Shown here: piece by piece, positions 17,581-27,800 of the stretch | Layout: every line of letters begins with the position of its first letter | Numbering within the stretch: position 1 is the first letter of the stretch | Assembly (NCBI GenBank): GCA_021789975.1 | Contig: JAJYIT010000019.1 | Location: forward strand, 17,963 to 81,962 | Direction: 5' to 3' | From: Bacteroidota bacterium | GTDB taxonomy: Bacteria; Bacteroidota; Ignavibacteria; Kryptoniales; JAKASW01 | Length of the DNA stretch: 64,000 bases | The notes under the pieces: generated by a model | What the model was told of the DNA's origin: nothing | The model's input: the letters and a program-made list of their open reading frames with translations, nothing else | The model's database searches: none | Translations under genes and position numbers: made by a program

Positions 17581-19134
17581 TCACTCCCCGAGAACCTGCA
17601 CGCTTTCTTTAGAAGCACCCCCGCTGAATTCTACGGTTTTTCTTGTGCGGCTGAGATCGTTTCCAATCAGTCGTATTCGAGCGGAGCCCTTCCCGCTTAT
17701 ACCGAGAAATGGGCCCCCGCTACTATCCGGCTCACAATTTCGGATGGTAACATTTGCGCATTCGATCATTTCGATCACGGGATCGCGCTGGTTCTTGATC
17801 ACCTGTCGTGTCTTCATCCCATCGATCAGAATTTCTTGCAAATCTTTTCCCCAGAGAACACATCTCTCAAAATCGGTGAGGCGGTCCGAGTCTCGTATCG
17901 TGAGACCACGAATTGTAAGATCTTTCATATATGCAAGAGTGAAATGGGAGGAGATATCGGCATAGTCGTTTGACGCTGTGCTGGTGAGCGTTCTCGTCCC
18001 CCGTGGCTTGTGTCTTTGAGAGTAGTCTATTCTCTTGAGAACTCTCATCCTGACATTGTTCATGACCACATTTTCGATCTCGTCGTTCGGCTGACCGAGA
18101 AACAGACAGTTTCCATTATATGTCTCAATGTCAATGTTATCGAAACTTATGTTTCTTATCCATCCCAGAGAAGATGCATCGCTCCTTCGTTCAATGTCCA
18201 TAAAGATTGGAAAGCTGTATCGCCCGGCTTTGCAATATGCGGCAGTCTCTGTCTGAAGAATGATATCCGAGAACTTAAGCCCTTCGAAAGTCCCTCCGTC
18301 TTTCATGAATAAGCTGATACCGTATCTTGAGTTCTTTATGATGATGTTGTTGAAGGTACAATCTTTAATAACACCGTGCGAGCTGGTACCGCACTTGAGA
18401 GCTGAATCATCGGTTTCAAGAACGCAGTTCTGAACAACAATGTCACTAGTGATGGCATCGCGGTCATTCGACTTCAGGCACACCGCGTCGTCGCCTGTCG
18501 AGATGTAACAATCACTGATGAACACATCCGAAGAGCCGTCCGGGTCGATACCGTCCGTGTTTGGAGATTCTCTATCATTAATGATACTGATGCCGTGTAT
18601 CTCGACAAGTTTGCACTCGCTGAGGGATATATTGAACCTCGGAGAATTTCTGATGTTTATGTCTTCGATCCTGACATTCCGGCACGAGTCGAAGCGGATG
18701 AGAAATCTGGGCCGGTGGTAAGGTCTCTCCTTTCCCTTCCAGAAAGTGCTCCCTTGCCCATCTACAAATCCTGATCCGACTATTCCGACATTACTCGCGC
18801 CGTCCGCCGATATCAGTGCATGGTACGGAAAATCGGAAATATCCTTGCTCCCGAGAATCGTCGCGCCGCTGCCGAGTTCTAGGAAGACATTGCTCTTCAA
18901 CCGAATGCTGCCGGTCAGGAATCTGCCGGCAGGGAAAAAGACGCTTCCGCCTCCTGCACTGTAACACGAATCGATTGCAGCCTGGAGATATTTTGTATTT
19001 AATGTTGACCCGTCTCCCTTTGCCCCGAAGTCCCTAACATCAAAAAGAGTCTCGCCGGTGCGAGGGTAACCGCTTCCTGGCATGATAATGAAATAGAGTA
19101 TAATCAGCGGCGCAAGTTCCACAAGATTTTTCAT
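17581..19134 (-). CDS. GH28 polygalacturonase-like enzyme, exported
   Basis: The protein has 517 residues from an ATG at 19134, where a hydrophobic leader starts (MKNLVELAPLIILYFIIMPG) behind GAAGAG. A GTG at 19197 overlapping the previous stop as GTGA would add 21 residues that spoil the leader. The start of the beta-helix, FDVRDFGAKGDG, is the usual GH28 opening. Catalytic aspartates are Asp194 in SPNTDGID and the pair Asp215-Asp216 in STGDDAVCLKS. His253 in GTSSHG takes the place of the usual GHG histidine. SRYGISLFMKDGG sits where RIK is expected, so the charged RIK motif is altered, as in exo-acting or rhamnogalacturonan-type members. It should hydrolyse alpha-linked galacturonate-containing chains outside the inner membrane. 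Confidence 0.88.
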   Translation of the reverse strand: MKNLVELAPLIILYFIIMPGSGYPRTGETLFDVRDFGAKGDGSTLNTKYLQAAIDSCYSAGGGSVFFPAGRFLTGSIRLKSNVFLELGSGATILGSKDISDFPYHALISADGASNVGIVGSGFVDGQGSTFWKGKERPYHRPRFLIRFDSCRNVRIEDINIRNSPRFNISLSECKLVEIHGISIINDRESPNTDGIDPDGSSDVFISDCYISTGDDAVCLKSNDRDAITSDIVVQNCVLETDDSALKCGTSSHGVIKDCTFNNIIIKNSRYGISLFMKDGGTFEGLKFSDIILQTETAAYCKAGRYSFPIFMDIERRSDASSLGWIRNISFDNIDIETYNGNCLFLGQPNDEIENVVMNNVRMRVLKRIDYSQRHKPRGTRTLTSTASNDYADISSHFTLAYMKDLTIRGLTIRDSDRLTDFERCVLWGKDLQEILIDGMKTRQVIKNQRDPVIEMIECANVTIRNCEPDSSGGPFLGISGKGSARIRLIGNDLSRTRKTVEFSGGASKESVQVLGE

Positions 19135-19193
19135 GATTCTCTTCAGACACGCTATCTGGGCCCAGACTTTGTCTGTCGAATAATTTATTCCGG

Positions 19194-19955
19194 TCACAGC
19201 TCAATCCCCAGGATAATTTGGAACATCTCCACCTTCCTCTGGTCTCCAAGGATCTTTGACTCCCTTGTTACAATTGTAGGGAAATATTCCGGCGACAAGG
19301 TCCTGGTACCGGTAAATGAAGGCGTGCCGAGGTTGAGGTATCTTACGCTCAGATTATAACGGTTAAAGAGTATAACCCCGACGCCCGCCTCAAAACCGAA
19401 ACCTAAATAGGAGTTAAACTTCGTATCTTCTGCGACGTTGCCGGATACAGTAATTCTCCTGTTCGGCTCTTTGGATATATTTATTCCACCCTGAAGCACA
19501 GCATATAGAGACGCGTCGTCCATCAAGTCCTGCCTGTACCTCATCCCTGTCATAATCGGAAAGTTTATCCAATCTGAAAGATCAATCGCCAGCGACAATG
19601 AATCGCCCACATCCGTCTGAAAGATATCCTTGATCGCAGAAATGTTCGGTGAGCTTATCAGAAGCTGTCCGCTGAATACCCAATCGGCTCCCCTCAAGCT
19701 GCGGATCGGAAGATATACTTCGGCGCCCACTCCCCAGCCATTTTTTGCGAGACCGACCAGATCACCGAAATAGTATCCATTTCTTCTGGTGATGTAGGCT
19801 GCCGAACCTACATCACGCCCAAAATCACCACGGGGAACCGAAATGCTGCCAAAGACAAGGAAGCTATTCGCAGGGTCATTCATTCTTCCCTGAGCTTCAA
19901 TCTGCTGCGTGAAGACCACGACAGACAAGAAGATCAATCCAGCATATATTCTCAT
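19194..19955 (-). CDS. Putative outer-membrane beta-barrel protein of unknown function
   Basis: The protein has 253 residues with a signal peptide (MRIYAGLIFLSVVVFTQQIEA). The rest alternates polar and apolar residues in about eight to ten strands (GWGVGAEVYLPI, FNSYLGFGFEAGVGVILF, RYNLSVRYLNLG) and ends MFQIILGIEL, the hallmark of a small outer-membrane barrel. I recognise no named family. It lies in the pectin-type operon between the beta-helix T9SS protein and the GH28 gene, with the downstream gene overlapping or closely following its stop. It could be a passive pore for oligosaccharides or an assembly factor. Confidence 0.6.
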   Translation of the reverse strand: MRIYAGLIFLSVVVFTQQIEAQGRMNDPANSFLVFGSISVPRGDFGRDVGSAAYITRRNGYYFGDLVGLAKNGWGVGAEVYLPIRSLRGADWVFSGQLLISSPNISAIKDIFQTDVGDSLSLAIDLSDWINFPIMTGMRYRQDLMDDASLYAVLQGGINISKEPNRRITVSGNVAEDTKFNSYLGFGFEAGVGVILFNRYNLSVRYLNLGTPSFTGTRTLSPEYFPTIVTRESKILGDQRKVEMFQIILGIEL

Positions 19956-20094
19956 TTCCCTGCTCTCCAGGTAATCAAATTAGTATATCAATCCGATCAA
20001 GACCAGAAAGTGAATAATTGCCCGACGGACAATCCTGCCGGAGCGGAGAGCGACATCCTCCCCGGCTAAGAAGGAGGAGCAATCACAAATTATA

Positions 20095-21786
20095 TTATTT
20101 GACGAGGACAAGTTTCTTCACATTCACATAGGTTCCGGCAGATAGGCGATAGAAGTAAATACCGCTGGCTAATTTACCGGCGTCAAAAGTCACCGAATAG
20201 CTCCCGGCATTTTGTTTTTCATTTACGAGAGTTGCCATTTCCCTGCCGAGAATATCATACAACTTCAAGGTCACCTGACTACTTATCGGTAATTGATAAG
20301 TGATGACTGTAGAAGGGTTGAATGGGTTCGGAAAATTCTGTGAGAGAGTGAACCCAGTGGGAATCTTTGCGCCGGGGCGTTCGATTATCGGAGTCCATAA
20401 GTCATATTTCTCAGGGAACCAATTCAGATCACCGACTGGAAACCCGCCTATGCCGTAGGTGTATGCCTTGGAATTAGTACCATAACTGAAATCAAATGGA
20501 TTGGGCCCTGTTCCGAAGCTTCCCGGATTCGTGCTGAATTGTCCAAGTCCATTCTCATCTGCAAAAATGTTTGGATTATCCGTGCCTGCGAAGTCCGTCT
20601 GCTCTCGATATTTGATGTAAGCAAGAAGGGAGTCATCCTTCGGTGCGTTCGCGAAAACGACAGTGTCCTCAAGGTTGTCTTTAGCTACGAAGTTCGGATT
20701 TCCGCTTATCATTAGTGAGTCATACCCGTTTAGGAAGACCCACGGTATTATCGAATCGGTTGAAGCGAAGTAATTCAACAGATCAGACGTGTACCCCCAA
20801 ACATTGTTTGTGATAGTATAATGGCGTTGACTCTCACTCGCGATCGGCGGTGCATTTAACGAATCGATGCAGACAATCGATGCAGCGATTGTATCCGTGA
20901 GGGCCGCTGCAGTATTCGGATGCCAGTCGCCTTCAAATCCGACGTTGATGAGGAGATTGTTCGTAAATCTCAATGTGACGCATCGTGAGATATCGAATAC
21001 TCCGGTGTTACGTGAATCGTCAACTCCGTTGGCATGGTTGGAGCCTGCACATTGATAAAAAGTGCAGTGATCTATTATCACATTCTCTATAACATTTCCG
21101 CCGGATCTTATGACATCGGACGAGCCGACATAGAATGTGCTATTCTGGAAACAGATGGTGTCCTGAATGTTGCCTCTTGTGTCGACGAACCTTCCGTTTG
21201 CAGGATCGGCAGAGAGCATCGCATTCCGGAGCTGAGAGTTGTTGAAGCAGACGGACTGGCCGGGAGCGTTCATCCTGACAAAGGACTGTGCATCGTAATC
21301 GATGAAGCAGCTGTCCACCGACAGTTTGATACTATCGGCATCCATTCGGAGCATGTTTTTGTCGCCCGGATTTCCCAGGTTGTTGATTCCTGAGACATAC
21401 AGTCCTTTTAGAAAAGCATTCCCTTTGAAGTCGAATGGTCGCGAGGAAGAACCGGTTGTGCTCGCCGCAGGAATCAACATTGGCATGGGCCCGGTGCCGT
21501 CGGCAGCTACGATCCTCAACTTCGAGCCCTTCACGTTCACTATCGAACCGTTGAGAAGATAGGCGCCACCTCTTTGCAGCCTGTACACTCTGTTCGTGTC
21601 CTTAGGTGCTCCAGTTGTGGTAGTATCTCCCAACACTGCCAGGTTCAGCGTTTGGTATCCGGGTGGCACGTCCAGAGTATCGGATGTTTGAGCCAGCACA
21701 GCAACCGGGACAGATACCAGAGCCATCAATGATATCGAGAGGAACATTTTTGATATGTTGCCTCCCGCCGACTTGGTTTTCATCAT
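20095..21786 (-). CDS. Exported right-handed beta-helix protein (DUF4957-like) with T9SS sorting domain
   Basis: The protein has 563 residues, with AGGAGG just ahead of the ATG and a signal peptide ending near VAVLAQ (residue 33). Residues 50-440 repeat short strands with asparagine-rich turns (LRIVAADGTGPMPML, FKGNAFLKGLYVSGIN, IENVIIDHCTFYQCAG, LRFTNNLLINVGF). This is the pattern of pectate-lyase-like helices of the DUF4957/DUF5123 kind found in Bacteroidetes pectin loci. No lyase catalytic arginine or calcium motif can be assigned. The last 80 residues are a T9SS type A domain (NFPNPFNPST, LASGIYFYRLS, VKKLVLVK). It probably binds or cleaves pectic chains at the cell surface. Confidence 0.75.
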   Translation of the reverse strand: MMKTKSAGGNISKMFLSISLMALVSVPVAVLAQTSDTLDVPPGYQTLNLAVLGDTTTTGAPKDTNRVYRLQRGGAYLLNGSIVNVKGSKLRIVAADGTGPMPMLIPAASTTGSSSRPFDFKGNAFLKGLYVSGINNLGNPGDKNMLRMDADSIKLSVDSCFIDYDAQSFVRMNAPGQSVCFNNSQLRNAMLSADPANGRFVDTRGNIQDTICFQNSTFYVGSSDVIRSGGNVIENVIIDHCTFYQCAGSNHANGVDDSRNTGVFDISRCVTLRFTNNLLINVGFEGDWHPNTAAALTDTIAASIVCIDSLNAPPIASESQRHYTITNNVWGYTSDLLNYFASTDSIIPWVFLNGYDSLMISGNPNFVAKDNLEDTVVFANAPKDDSLLAYIKYREQTDFAGTDNPNIFADENGLGQFSTNPGSFGTGPNPFDFSYGTNSKAYTYGIGGFPVGDLNWFPEKYDLWTPIIERPGAKIPTGFTLSQNFPNPFNPSTVITYQLPISSQVTLKLYDILGREMATLVNEKQNAGSYSVTFDAGKLASGIYFYRLSAGTYVNVKKLVLVK

Positions 21787-21850
21787 CGTCCTCCTTTTTT
21801 GGATTTAAAGTTAGAATTCCTTTTCTCGGACTTCACTCTGTGCTCTCTAT

Positions 21851-24778
21851 TTAGAATTGGAATCGAAAGCCTGCGTTAGTGGTCATGCCGTAATAGGCTA
21901 TACTGGTCGGGTACTGTGATTGTTCCTGGAATGTTTGATCGGGCCGGTTGGTCAAGTTCTCGAGATTCCAAAATATGCTGATGCCGTCGGTCAGGCGGTA
22001 CTTTAGAGATACATCCCACCTGATCAGGCTCGCGGTAAAAAGGTCCAGTTCGGGCCGCTCACCAATCAGAGATAGTGTCTTCCCCTGATATAGCATCGAT
22101 ACTCTCCCGGAAAATTGCCCGAGATCGTATCCGACGGAAATATTCGCTACATCCCGAGGCTGGTCGGGCATGTCACCGGTCCTGAACGAATCCACAACCG
22201 TCGTCTGGAGATAGGGAGGGCCGGATAGAATCTCCTGTCGAACAAACGACAACGGGTATTCAGTGTTCGAATATATGTGCGTGTAATTAAGGTCGATCAC
22301 AAGCCCACTGAAAGGCTCCGGCAACCACATCAAGTTCGTCTGGAGGTCTGCTTCCAGGCCTCTGACCGTAGTCTTATTCGGATTGTTCTCCGGAATTGAC
22401 AAATAGAAGCCCTGCAGGTTGGGCGGATACCCATCCTCGACCGCATTCAAAATCAGATGACCGGCCCTTTCGAAGATCAGGTTATCTATGCTCTTGTAGA
22501 AGAATCCGAGAGTTAACAGGCCGAATTCATTCTTATATGCGGAGAAGTACAGGTCGTAGTTCTGGGAAGTCTGAGGTTTCAGGTTAGGGTCGCCATAAAC
22601 GACGGTCATCGCAGAGCCGAGCACTTGCATTGTCGGGACTATATAGCTGAACTGCGGCCGTGAGTACGAGCGGGTATAAGCCAACCGAATGTCGAACCAG
22701 TCCAGCGGTTTTATTCTGGAATTGATCATTGGGAACCACTCGCCATAGTGGCGCATTGTAGTCGAATCACTGATAGCCGGATTGGCAAGGTTATTCTCGC
22801 TGAAGTCCTGGTACGCAACTCCGCGTGCACCCGTGTTGTTGTCCGTGACATACTCATACCGGACCCCCGGCAGAATCATGAGAAAGTCGCCGTAGTTGAT
22901 CTGTGCCATGACGTAGCCGGCGGAAACGGCTTCTCTCACGATGTAGTCATTCAGCATCGCAAGTGTCGTGTTGGCATAGAGGGAGTCGAGCAGGTAGTTC
23001 TGGAAAAAGTTATCGAGCTGAAAAGCGCTGAACCCCGGCCCGAACTGGTATTCGCCGCTTAGAAAGTTTCCCGGATTGAACCCGTGGTTAAAATAATTGA
23101 CCATCGAGGCGAGGCCGGCCGAAGGCGTGTATATGAATTCGTAATTCGGATCGTTTGCAATAGAGAAGTGATTCGCCGCAGCAACGGTCACCGCCTTGAT
23201 GAGGTCCAGACGGCTGTAGTACTTGTTAAAGGCCACATTCCGGTAGTTATCGTTGTACTTCGCACCCAACTGGAAATTCACAGCAAGAAATGAAAGGAGG
23301 TTGAACGGTATCTGCATATCGGCGTGTGCGGTCAGATTTTCCTGAAATGATCTCTGCTGATTTGAATAGCCATCATAAAGGGAAGCGTTGATGTAATTGT
23401 TGTTCGCATATTTTATTATGTCCGAGGGACTTGCTGCCGTCGGAAGCTCCGCCTGGTTGAAGGCGCCCAATTCCCTGAAACGGATGTAGTTTTCATAGGG
23501 CTGATCATTGGTTGACACGGAATTTGCCATTCCCCATTTTATGTCGGACCAGGGAAGATGATGCTCACCCTGTAGCGCGTTGGAGTAAACGACAATAGAG
23601 GAATGCGTCTGGTCGAAAATATAGTTATGGAAGTTGTTCTCCGAGTCAAAGTAGTTAGTCATCTGAAGCTCGTCATCACTCCTTCGGCTGAAGAAGTTCG
23701 CAAACATAACCTTCCCGTCGTTGTACTGATAGTCGAGGATGAGGCTTGCTCCGTATCTTTCCCGAGGATCAGTACTGTATTTCAGCTTCAATCCTGAGGT
23801 TGTGATGGGAGCATAGGCCTCTCCCGGCAACTTCTCCCTGAGGATTGCGTAGCTGGCATTAAACTGGTCTGAACCGCGCTGGACTCTCTCGAGATTCCCC
23901 GTTACTAGAAGCCCAAGTTTTTCGTCAAAAAACCTCTCGCTGAATGTAAGATCGCCTTTGTACTGCCCCAACTGCTCTCTCAACCCGTTGTAGCCGTACT
24001 GAAAGTCGATTCTGTGCTTGACGCCACCCCTTGATGCCTGTGCAAGCTCCAGGTCGACCGTGCCGCCGATCGCATCGGCATCCTGGTTAGGTGTCAGCGT
24101 CTTTGAGACCTCGATGCCAGCGAGAGCGTCAGGAGAAATCATGCTCAAGTCCACACTCCTGTTTTCAAGATCCGTCGGAGGTATCCCGATACCGGCAATC
24201 TCAATCCGGTTGTATGTTGGTGCAAGCCCGCGTATGACCACCTGGTTCGCTTCACCGCCGCTCCTTATTATCGAAATCCCCGGCAGCCTTCCGACCGATT
24301 CGGCTGCATTGGCATCCGGAAGTTGCTGTATTCTGTCGGCGGAGACAACGTTCGTTATGGAGCTCGCGGTCAACTGCTGGTTTATTGCCTGGGTTTGCCC
24401 CATAGCCTGCGCCAACACGACCACGGTGTCGCCTGTCAGAGCTTCGGCAACTAGATAAACTTTCAGATGTACCACCTTACCAGGCTCAAGATCCACCTTT
24501 TTTCTTTGATCCCGATAACCGAGATACGAGAAGCGAACGGTGTATACGCCAGGCTTGACTTCCATCAACTTATATCCGCCGTCCAAATCCGTCGAGGTTC
24601 CGACTGCTGTACCTATCAGAAACACATTTGCACCCGGGAGCGGCTCTTTAGTGGCTTCGTCGAGCACTGTTCCCGTGAGCGTTGCGTTCTGGGCTTGCGC
24701 GAACCGTGGAGAAAAAACAAATGTGAGTACGAAGAAGAATATCAGCTCATACTTTAATCGTCGATGGCTATGGAACAT
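21851..24778 (-). CDS. TonB-dependent outer-membrane receptor with carboxypeptidase-regulatory domain
   Basis: The protein has 975 residues from an ATG at 24778, chosen because GGAG lies about 4 bases upstream and a leader (MFHSHRRLKYELIFFFVLTF) follows. A GTG at 24820 would add 14 polar residues. The regulatory domain (TLTGTVLDEATKEPLPGAN, TSTDLDGGYKLMEVKPGVYT) covers about 30-115. The plug (LPDANAAESVGRLPGISIIR, GGEANQVVIRGLAPTYNRIE) covers about 135-260, with DADAIGGTVDLELAQ at its end. The barrel ends TTNAGFRFQF. It belongs to the large receptors resembling those for plant-glycan oligosaccharides. It is the second gene of the pectin-type operon and again has no SusD partner. Confidence 0.92.
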   Translation of the reverse strand: MFHSHRRLKYELIFFFVLTFVFSPRFAQAQNATLTGTVLDEATKEPLPGANVFLIGTAVGTSTDLDGGYKLMEVKPGVYTVRFSYLGYRDQRKKVDLEPGKVVHLKVYLVAEALTGDTVVVLAQAMGQTQAINQQLTASSITNVVSADRIQQLPDANAAESVGRLPGISIIRSGGEANQVVIRGLAPTYNRIEIAGIGIPPTDLENRSVDLSMISPDALAGIEVSKTLTPNQDADAIGGTVDLELAQASRGGVKHRIDFQYGYNGLREQLGQYKGDLTFSERFFDEKLGLLVTGNLERVQRGSDQFNASYAILREKLPGEAYAPITTSGLKLKYSTDPRERYGASLILDYQYNDGKVMFANFFSRRSDDELQMTNYFDSENNFHNYIFDQTHSSIVVYSNALQGEHHLPWSDIKWGMANSVSTNDQPYENYIRFRELGAFNQAELPTAASPSDIIKYANNNYINASLYDGYSNQQRSFQENLTAHADMQIPFNLLSFLAVNFQLGAKYNDNYRNVAFNKYYSRLDLIKAVTVAAANHFSIANDPNYEFIYTPSAGLASMVNYFNHGFNPGNFLSGEYQFGPGFSAFQLDNFFQNYLLDSLYANTTLAMLNDYIVREAVSAGYVMAQINYGDFLMILPGVRYEYVTDNNTGARGVAYQDFSENNLANPAISDSTTMRHYGEWFPMINSRIKPLDWFDIRLAYTRSYSRPQFSYIVPTMQVLGSAMTVVYGDPNLKPQTSQNYDLYFSAYKNEFGLLTLGFFYKSIDNLIFERAGHLILNAVEDGYPPNLQGFYLSIPENNPNKTTVRGLEADLQTNLMWLPEPFSGLVIDLNYTHIYSNTEYPLSFVRQEILSGPPYLQTTVVDSFRTGDMPDQPRDVANISVGYDLGQFSGRVSMLYQGKTLSLIGERPELDLFTASLIRWDVSLKYRLTDGISIFWNLENLTNRPDQTFQEQSQYPTSIAYYGMTTNAGFRFQF

Positions 24779-24889
24779 CTTGCTCCAACTTATTTTTGGC
24801 AGTTGAGAAGTGCGGCTCACTTTTCATGTATACGCTGATATTTCAATTCAACGGTACACGTAAGCCGCACTTACAAAACCATTTAATTC

Positions 24890-27800
24890 TTACTTAAGCA
24901 GCAGCATTTTCTGTTTGAAGATTTTCTCACCAGCGCGCATCAAATAAAAATATACGCCGGACGAGAGCCTGTCACCGTTGAACATCACAGCATGATTTCC
25001 CGCGTTCATCTTCCCATCAACAAGAACCGCTACCCTTTGTCCGAGGATATTATAAACCATAATCTGCACATTTGATGCTTTCGGCAAACCAAAAGTTATC
25101 GTTGTTGAAGGGTTAAACGGGTTCGGGTAGTTCTGGCTGAGATAGAATTCCTTTGGAATATTATTGGCGATGTCATTTATCCCGACAATTTCAACATGAA
25201 CTATGTCAGTCGAATCTCTCGGAACAATTTCGTAGCCATTATCCAAAGTCTTGCCGGAAGAATATTGCGAACCTATGCCAACAACGTTCACCGGGTACTT
25301 TGGCTCTACCGTTCCGGCGATGTTCGTGCTCGCATTGATATACATCTGCGCTGTGTCAGCGCGGGTCTCGTCAGTCAGGTAGATGCTGGCACCCTTGGAT
25401 GCTGCAGGCCATGTGCCCGATGCCTTGTAAAGAGTATCTATCTCGAACAGTGTGCCTTCATAGGTTTCGGCATTTGCAAGATATTGATGGAGTGTCAAAT
25501 GGACCGGCTTCTGCATCGTCGCATTGTGCTTCAGAATTCTGAAGTGCGCCGTGTCAAGCACTAACGGCTCAAATTCATCTAATCCATGGTATTGAGCGAC
25601 TACTCCAATGACAAAGACTGAGTCTCCCATCGTATAAGTGGTTGGAGGAAGTCCATATTGGAACACTTCAATTCCAGCTGTGGCATCCTGCACAAAATAA
25701 GCCGTGTTGCTTCCCTGGAGGTTCGGTGATGTAATTATGCCGACAATCTCCAATGTGTCGCCGGTTACAGAATAATCAGGAATTAGATCGTGGTTGTCGT
25801 CTTTCCGGGCTTCGGCGATGGTAACGAGCCGCAGAGAAAGCGGAATTAATAATTTTCCACCGGCGTAAACGACAGAACCGTGCGGCCCCAGTGTGAGCGG
25901 AAAAGTGTTGTTGAACAAGCCTGCTTTCAATGTAAGCACACCGTTGACGAGCGTGGCCTTTGTAAGGACAACTCCCAGGGAATCGTCGATCGTGAGATTG
26001 TTCAGAGTATCCGGTAGCATGGTGCCGGTTACTTGCACGGCTGTGCCATCGTAGACAAAGTTGGCACCGGTGTTTAGACTTGTTCCGCCGCCCAGCGTCA
26101 GATTTCCATTCAATCCGGCGGGATGGCCGGTTTTCACTGTCGCGCCTGAAGCCACTGCGAATGAACTGCTGCTTCCTTCAAACGCGCTTGTATCCATGTC
26201 GAGTGTCGAGCCACTGAGAACAGCGAAGTTCACATGCCCCCGGTTCGCTGCACCGCCGCCCGGGCCAGCGACAAAGGCTTGCACGCCAGGCCCCGCGAAG
26301 AAGAGCGAATCTTTCGTCTTCGAATGCGAACACAAGGATGACCCGGCCTGCAATGTCAGGTCCCCATATAGAGTTAGATTGATCAGGTTAAGCGAGCTGC
26401 CATAAGTTAGCGCCAAAAATCCCGCGACGGAAATATTGCCTTTAACAACCATGTTCACCGACTCAAGAGGATGACTGCTGGAGTAATCATCTACCGCTAC
26501 CGAATCAGAAGTGCTGTCTAGAGAGAAATTCCCGTTTACTGTTATAGTCTTAGGACTACCCGGCACTTCGTAGCCGGTGAGGGCAAAGAACTTGCCATTG
26601 GTGCTGTGAAACGTCAGGTTGCCCTGTATCGTGTTGTTGCTCATATCGAAGTGACACGGGTAAGACGGCTGGAGTAATCCCGGGCAGTCGACCGTCAGAT
26701 TGTAGAAATTCTGGTTTACATTGGTCGGCGCTATAGTTGTAGTTCCCGTCAAGAGGCAAGTTGAACCCGTGTTCCATGATGCAGTAGGGATTGCACCTCC
26801 ATTGAAATCGTGCTGGTACGTGCCGTTGACTATCACCGTATCGGCCGCTATTCCTTTCTGGTTGACAAGCAAACCGTTGATCAGGAGTGTGCCGTTCACA
26901 GTTATTCCCGTATCCGGTGTTACACCGGCAGCATTATCGATCGTAAGATTCTTCAGGGTGTCCGGCATTAGCGACCCTGTTATCTGGGGTGATGTCCCGC
27001 TGAAAACGTAATTCGCGTCTTCGCTCAAAATTGTTCCACCGCCGAGCACGAGGTTGCCGTTGATTCCTGCCGGATGTCCTGTTTTTAAAGTAGCTCCTGG
27101 CGACAATGCAAATGTGCTGCTTCCTCCCTCAAATTGGCTGGTGTCTGCATCTACGGTAGCCCCGCTCATTACGACGAAGTTAATATGTGAGCGATTGGCC
27201 GCCCCACCCTGACCCGCCAGGTAGGCTTGTATACCTGTCCCGGCAAAGAAGAGAGAATCTTGCGTTTTAGAATGAGAGCAGAATGACACATTCGGTTGGA
27301 TAGCAAGGTTACCATGCAAATACAAGTTGATAAAGTTGAGCGCACTTCCGTAGGTCATCGCAAAGAATCCGTTGACCGACATATTTCCCTTTATAACAAG
27401 ATTAACCGTTTCCACGATGTGAGAACTTGAATAATCATCCACAGCCACAGAATCGGAAGAGCCATCCATGATGAAATCGCCGTTGATTGTTATCGTCTTT
27501 GGACTGCCGGAAATCTCGTAACCGGTAAGAGCGAAAAATTTACCGTTGGTACCGTGAAAAGTCAGGTTGCCCTCTATCGTGTTGTTTTGCATGTCGAAGT
27601 GGCAGGGATAAGACGGTTGCATGAGTCCCGGACAATCCACCGTGAGGTTGTAGAAGTTCTGGTTCGCGTTAGTCGGACCCAATGTCTTGGAGCCAGTTAC
27701 CAGGCACGTCGACCCGGCGTTCCATGTTGCCGTGGGAATGATTCCACCATCTAAGGAATGCTCGTAAATTCCATCGACAGTGATCATGGCAGCGTTGCCT

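Noticed and set aside
25970..27784. CRISPR-like array
   Set aside because: The repeats are two long coding units of the same protein, without short regular repeats and unique spacers.
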